Shown here one piece after another: positions 62,283-64,000 of a stretch of 64,000 nucleotides of DNA. Each line of letters begins with the position of its first letter. The first letter of the stretch is position 1. Where the stretch lies: contig NC_092674.1 in NCBI RefSeq assembly GCF_964355755.1, positions 9,865,001 to 9,929,000 of the forward strand. Direction: 5' to 3'. A program made the position numbers and the translations under genes. This DNA is from Antedon mediterranea (Eukaryota > Echinodermata > Crinoidea > Comatulida > Antedonidae). The notes beneath the pieces were generated by a model, which worked only from the letters and a program-made list of their open reading frames with translations, ran no database searches and had not been told where the DNA came from.

Positions 62283-63144
62283 GGCCCTGTTTCTGCTGCC
62301 AATCCCAAATATACCGTATAAATATACCGTATAAATATACCGTATATGAAATTCGTGCACCGTTTCCGCTGCACATACTTCGTGGGTGGGCTGTAAAAAA
62401 AGTTGGCTTTCATATACCCAAAATGCATTTTGTGAGACGGAAGTATGGATTGACCTAGAGTCTCGTGTAGTGAGGTTACATGACAAAAACAAAACAATGA
62501 TGGTTTCTCAAAACGTCTTAGCATTGCTTTCTATTTTAAATCTAATGATCAGAAGTGGCAACGAATTTACATCGCACAAACAATCTAGAAATGTAGAATG
62601 GGCATTGACTACATTTATGCAAAGAAGACGACGGCGTTTGCCGATAACTTTGGCGTTATTAAGTCTACCACAAATTCTGCTTTTATTTTGTTTGAGATAC
62701 TTTTGTAAATCTCGGTATCTCTTCTGTTGCCATGTAGTCTCCCCCCAACCTTCGCTTCTCCCCACAATTGAATTGCAAAAATAGTTATTTCTTCAGTCCA
62801 CAGTGATATTTTGATCTGTTGCTTGCTTATTATACACGCGTGTGTCAATGCAGCAGAAAAACCCAAACAAACGCGTCACGCTCTGTTAGTTTTTGACCTC
62901 GTGTCATGGGCCGGGTCACATATACGGTATATTTTGAGTGCAGCAGAAACGGGGTACGAAATATACGGTATATTTTGGAATATACCGTATAATATCCACA
63001 AACGATGGAGATATTTATGCGGTATATATACCGCATATATATACAGTATATTTTTTATGAGACCCTTTTTTGCTGCCAAAAAATATACCGTATATAAAAT
63101 ATACCGTATATATACGGTATATTTTTGGCAGCAGAAACGGGGCC
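62283..63144. mobile_element. TIR element with AAATATACCGTATA subterminal repeats
   Basis: The ends are inverted: GGCCCTGTTTCTGCTGCCAA on the left and TTGGCAGCAGAAACGGGGCC on the right. ATA flanks both sides as a possible 3-bp target duplication. The ends are decorated with palindromic ATATACCGTATAT words, three tandem on the left and six or more on the right, including an internal GCAGCAGAAACGGGG copy near 62942. A 132-codon frame (62386-62784) contains a QRRRRRLP stretch but no recognisable transposase. The superfamily is uncertain, with PIF/Harbinger- or hAT-like as options. Confidence 0.78.
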
Positions 63145-64000
63145 ATAGTAAACTACAGTAACTGTTGTTTATTGTTGTGTATTACATGTTGTGTTTTCAC
63201 TGATAACAGCTCAACAATAGTGCACTTAGCATGTAAGATACACAACACACAAGTACAGTATTGATGCTTTAACAATTAACTCAATTATCTACCCTATCCA
63301 AGACATTAGGTAATATTCATTGATTTTCCTCAAGGCTTCCAATTTCACCCACAAACTCATTTCATAGCATTGTTTACTGTATGTCGACAAAGAGTTTTTA
63401 ATGCCGTTCCCGTACATCTGAGTATGTGGAGAACTTTTTCTGGCTGCCAGGTTTAGAGCACATGAAAAAATTACCACTGATTTCTTGGCTGGCAGAAATG
63501 GGATAAACACCTGGTTCATTCAATTGAATATTCAAAATAACGGATGAAACACACTTGAAATTAGATGACGGTGGACAGCCATAAACTGTTCTTTGCACTA
63601 TTTGACTGCATGCATTTTGGGTAATGATGGTATTTTGGGTAAAAAATATCGTGACCACAGACTGATTTAAACAGGTTTTTGAGAACATAAACTTAATAAT
63701 TTGGTTGGTATATAAATTAATATTTTTATAAATAATTTTCAGCTAATTTGAAAGTATGATCAAATTAATTTGTATACAGTTAATTTTGCCAATGAAGAAA
63801 TCACAGATGATTTTGTAAATATTGACAATCACCAATGAAGAACCATTATAGAGAAAAACCAAATGAAGAAATTAAAGATTTTAGTACACAGATGTTTGTC
63901 CTCTGTTTAAACTTGTAGTCAACATGGATCATGTTCATGTTGGAATTCCTACACCAATTAACTACCATAGTTTATCAATTAACAACCATTAATGAGGTGT

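Larger units (their letters stand above)
41509..64000 (+). other. POSH first coding intron (at least 22.5 kb) and its repeats
   Basis: No SH3-domain-like exon can be recognised on the plus strand in this stretch, so the intron appears to extend past the window. It contains a SINE (45679), MITEs (46526 and 50509), minisatellites (48253, 55222, 57398, 60187), a receptor-tail pseudo-exon (56163-56458) and two further TIR elements (58380 and 62283). Plain AT-rich stretches where I see nothing particular include 41520-45660, 46730-48240, 49020-50500, 53440-54200 and 63150-64000. Confidence 0.7.

Overview
The window looks like AT-rich, intron- and repeat-dense DNA of an invertebrate animal. GT-AG introns, large first introns, tRNA-derived SINEs, LINE 3' ends and many small inverted-repeat transposons all point to a metazoan nuclear genome. 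The two recognisable proteins are animal families close to their vertebrate versions. A deuterostome such as an echinoderm is my best guess, but the species cannot be fixed from sequence alone.

The left half (1-35.2 kb, + strand) is the 3' part of one gene, an FHIP1 orthologue (FTS- and Hook-interacting protein, formerly FAM160A). Eight coding exons with matching splice phases (1166-1324, 6220-6306, 17095-17262, 25131-25210, 26289-28084, 32134-32312, 33833-34043, 34971-35236) join into 981 codons plus a stop. The N-terminal exons lie upstream of the window. FHIP1 joins FTS (AKTIP) and Hook proteins in a complex that links dynein to endosomes.

After about 5.9 kb of intergenic sequence, the first coding exon of a second + strand gene appears at 41176-41508. 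It encodes the RING finger and start of POSH (SH3RF family, an SH3-domain E3 ligase and JNK scaffold). None of its SH3 exons is visible in the next 22.5 kb, so the rest of the window is read as its first coding intron.

Everything else is repeat landscape. There are several TIR elements: 1851-3717, 3808-4693 (with a broken Myb/SANT-like gene), 50509-52541, 58380-59080 and 62283-63144. One transposon sits inside another at 20953-22121. Three SINEs and five LINE 3' ends are present, one of which still encodes the C-terminus of a reverse-transcriptase protein. Many minisatellites occur, with units of 14/12, 23, 31, 45, 74, 79 and 166 bp. A decayed exon for the membrane segment and tyrosine-rich tail of a receptor lies inside the POSH intron (56163-56458).

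I found no discrete new biological system. The observations most worth checking are the receptor-tail pseudo-exon, the Myb/SANT-bearing inverted-repeat element, a cluster of short perfect hairpins near 13.5-13.8 kb, the nested transposon, and a window-wide excess of TACTGTA/TACAGTA.
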